From assembly GCA_934402155.1 (NCBI GenBank), contig CAKRTP010000111.1, forward strand, positions 1 through 5,604: a DNA stretch of 5,604 bases. The letters are read 5' to 3'. Below, piece by piece: positions 5,380 through 5,604 of this stretch. The notes beneath the pieces are model-generated. The model ran no database searches. It was not told the origin of the DNA and saw only the letters and a program-made list of their open reading frames with translations. The translations under genes and the position numbers were made by a program. Source of the DNA: an uncultured Blautia sp. (lineage in GTDB: Bacteria > Bacillota > Clostridia > Lachnospirales > Lachnospiraceae). Within the stretch, counting starts at the first letter, position 1; each line of letters opens with the position of its first letter.

Positions 5380-5453
5380 AAATGTTTCGTAAATATACAT
5401 CAGATGTGATCTGTAAAACAGATTTCATCTTATGTATAGCGGAACATTTTTCT
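5380..5453 (+). terminator. Long hairpin with T-rich tail, probable operon terminator
   Basis: Nested complementary segments form one long imperfect stem: 5380-5389 with 5440-5449 (one G-T pair), 5394-5400 with 5432-5438, 5402-5406 with 5426-5430, and 5409-5414 with 5418-5423, closing on an AAA loop. The 3' arm runs into ATTTTTCTT (5446-5454). It lies 60 bp after the DUF3881 stop and before the tRNA promoter, where the operon should end. The stem is AT-rich and much longer than a standard intrinsic terminator, so it could instead be a small palindromic repeat that also terminates transcription. Confidence 0.55.
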
Positions 5454-5518
5454 TAAAATATATGTGTTTTGGAGAAAATCCTCTTAGTACTTATTTATAA
5501 GTTGTCAAAATAAAGGAC

Positions 5519-5547
5519 TTGTTTTTTTATCAAAGATATAGTACAAT
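5519..5547 (+). promoter_or_regulatory. Promoter of the tRNA-Arg gene
   Basis: TTGTTT (5519-5524) and TACAAT (5542-5547) are 17 bp apart, and the -10 box matches the consensus at five of six positions. The tRNA begins 18 bases after the -10 box, which leaves a short leader. An alternative -35 box TTGTCA (5502-5507) with TTTTAT (5525-5530) could form a second, upstream promoter. Confidence 0.55.
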
Positions 5548-5565
5548 TTCATTCATGAGATATTG

Positions 5566-5604
5566 GTCCTGTTAGTTTAACGGATAAAACAAGCGCCTCC
5601 TAAG
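5566..5604 (+). tRNA. tRNA-Arg (anticodon CCT), 5' part, cut by the window edge
   Basis: The 39 bases fit tRNA positions 1-39. The acceptor strand GTCCTGT (5566-5572) is followed by T8 and A9, and the D stem GTTT/AAAC encloses a loop with the conserved GG. The anticodon stem strand is AGCGC (5592-5596) and the loop is CTCCTAA (5597-5603) with anticodon CCT (5599-5601), reading the rare arginine codon AGG. G39 (5604) would pair with C31. The rest, including the T arm, lies outside the window, so acceptor pairing cannot be checked. Confidence 0.9.

Overview
The window looks like chromosomal DNA of a low-GC Gram-positive bacterium of the class Clostridia, most likely family Lachnospiraceae. The gene order parA-parB-DUF4446-serS-DUF3881 is typical of that group. 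The DUF3881 family is, as far as I know, largely confined to it, and the ParA and ParB proteins are of the Soj/Spo0J type. The species cannot be named from this window. Chromosomal parAB with perfect parS sites normally lies close to oriC, so this is probably an origin-proximal region. The usual upstream neighbours (mnmG, rsmG) would lie just left of the window, but that is inference.

Bases 1-842 hold no convincing gene. They contain a 26-bp direct repeat at a 270-bp offset (29-54 and 299-324) and a perfect parS site (327-342) two bases after the second repeat copy. A block of closely spaced stem-loops (372-650) follows, whose 3' end resembles an IS200/IS605 right end or TnpB-type guide RNA scaffold. 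A second perfect parS (757-772) then abuts the extended -10 promoter of parA.

Bases 843-5319 hold five co-directional genes with gaps of -1 to 30 bp and no terminator between them, so they probably form one operon: parA (TTG start), parB (1-bp overlap), a membrane-anchored DUF4446 protein, seryl-tRNA synthetase of a divergent sequence type, and a DUF3881 protein (TTG start). ParB would load on the parS sites and spread, while ParA would drive segregation of the ParB-DNA complex. The link to serS and the two DUF genes is conserved context without a known mechanism.

Bases 5320-5565 hold a long imperfect hairpin (5380-5449) followed by a T-rich tail, probably the operon terminator, and then a sigma-A-type promoter. 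The first 39 nt of a tRNA-Arg gene with anticodon CCT (from 5566) run off the right edge.

The most noteworthy signals are the paired parS sites bracketing a mobile-element-like structured block, the parS/promoter arrangement that suggests ParB autoregulation, and the unusual motifs 2 and 3 of the seryl-tRNA synthetase. I did not find a clear new multi-gene system; most of the window is a conserved housekeeping locus.
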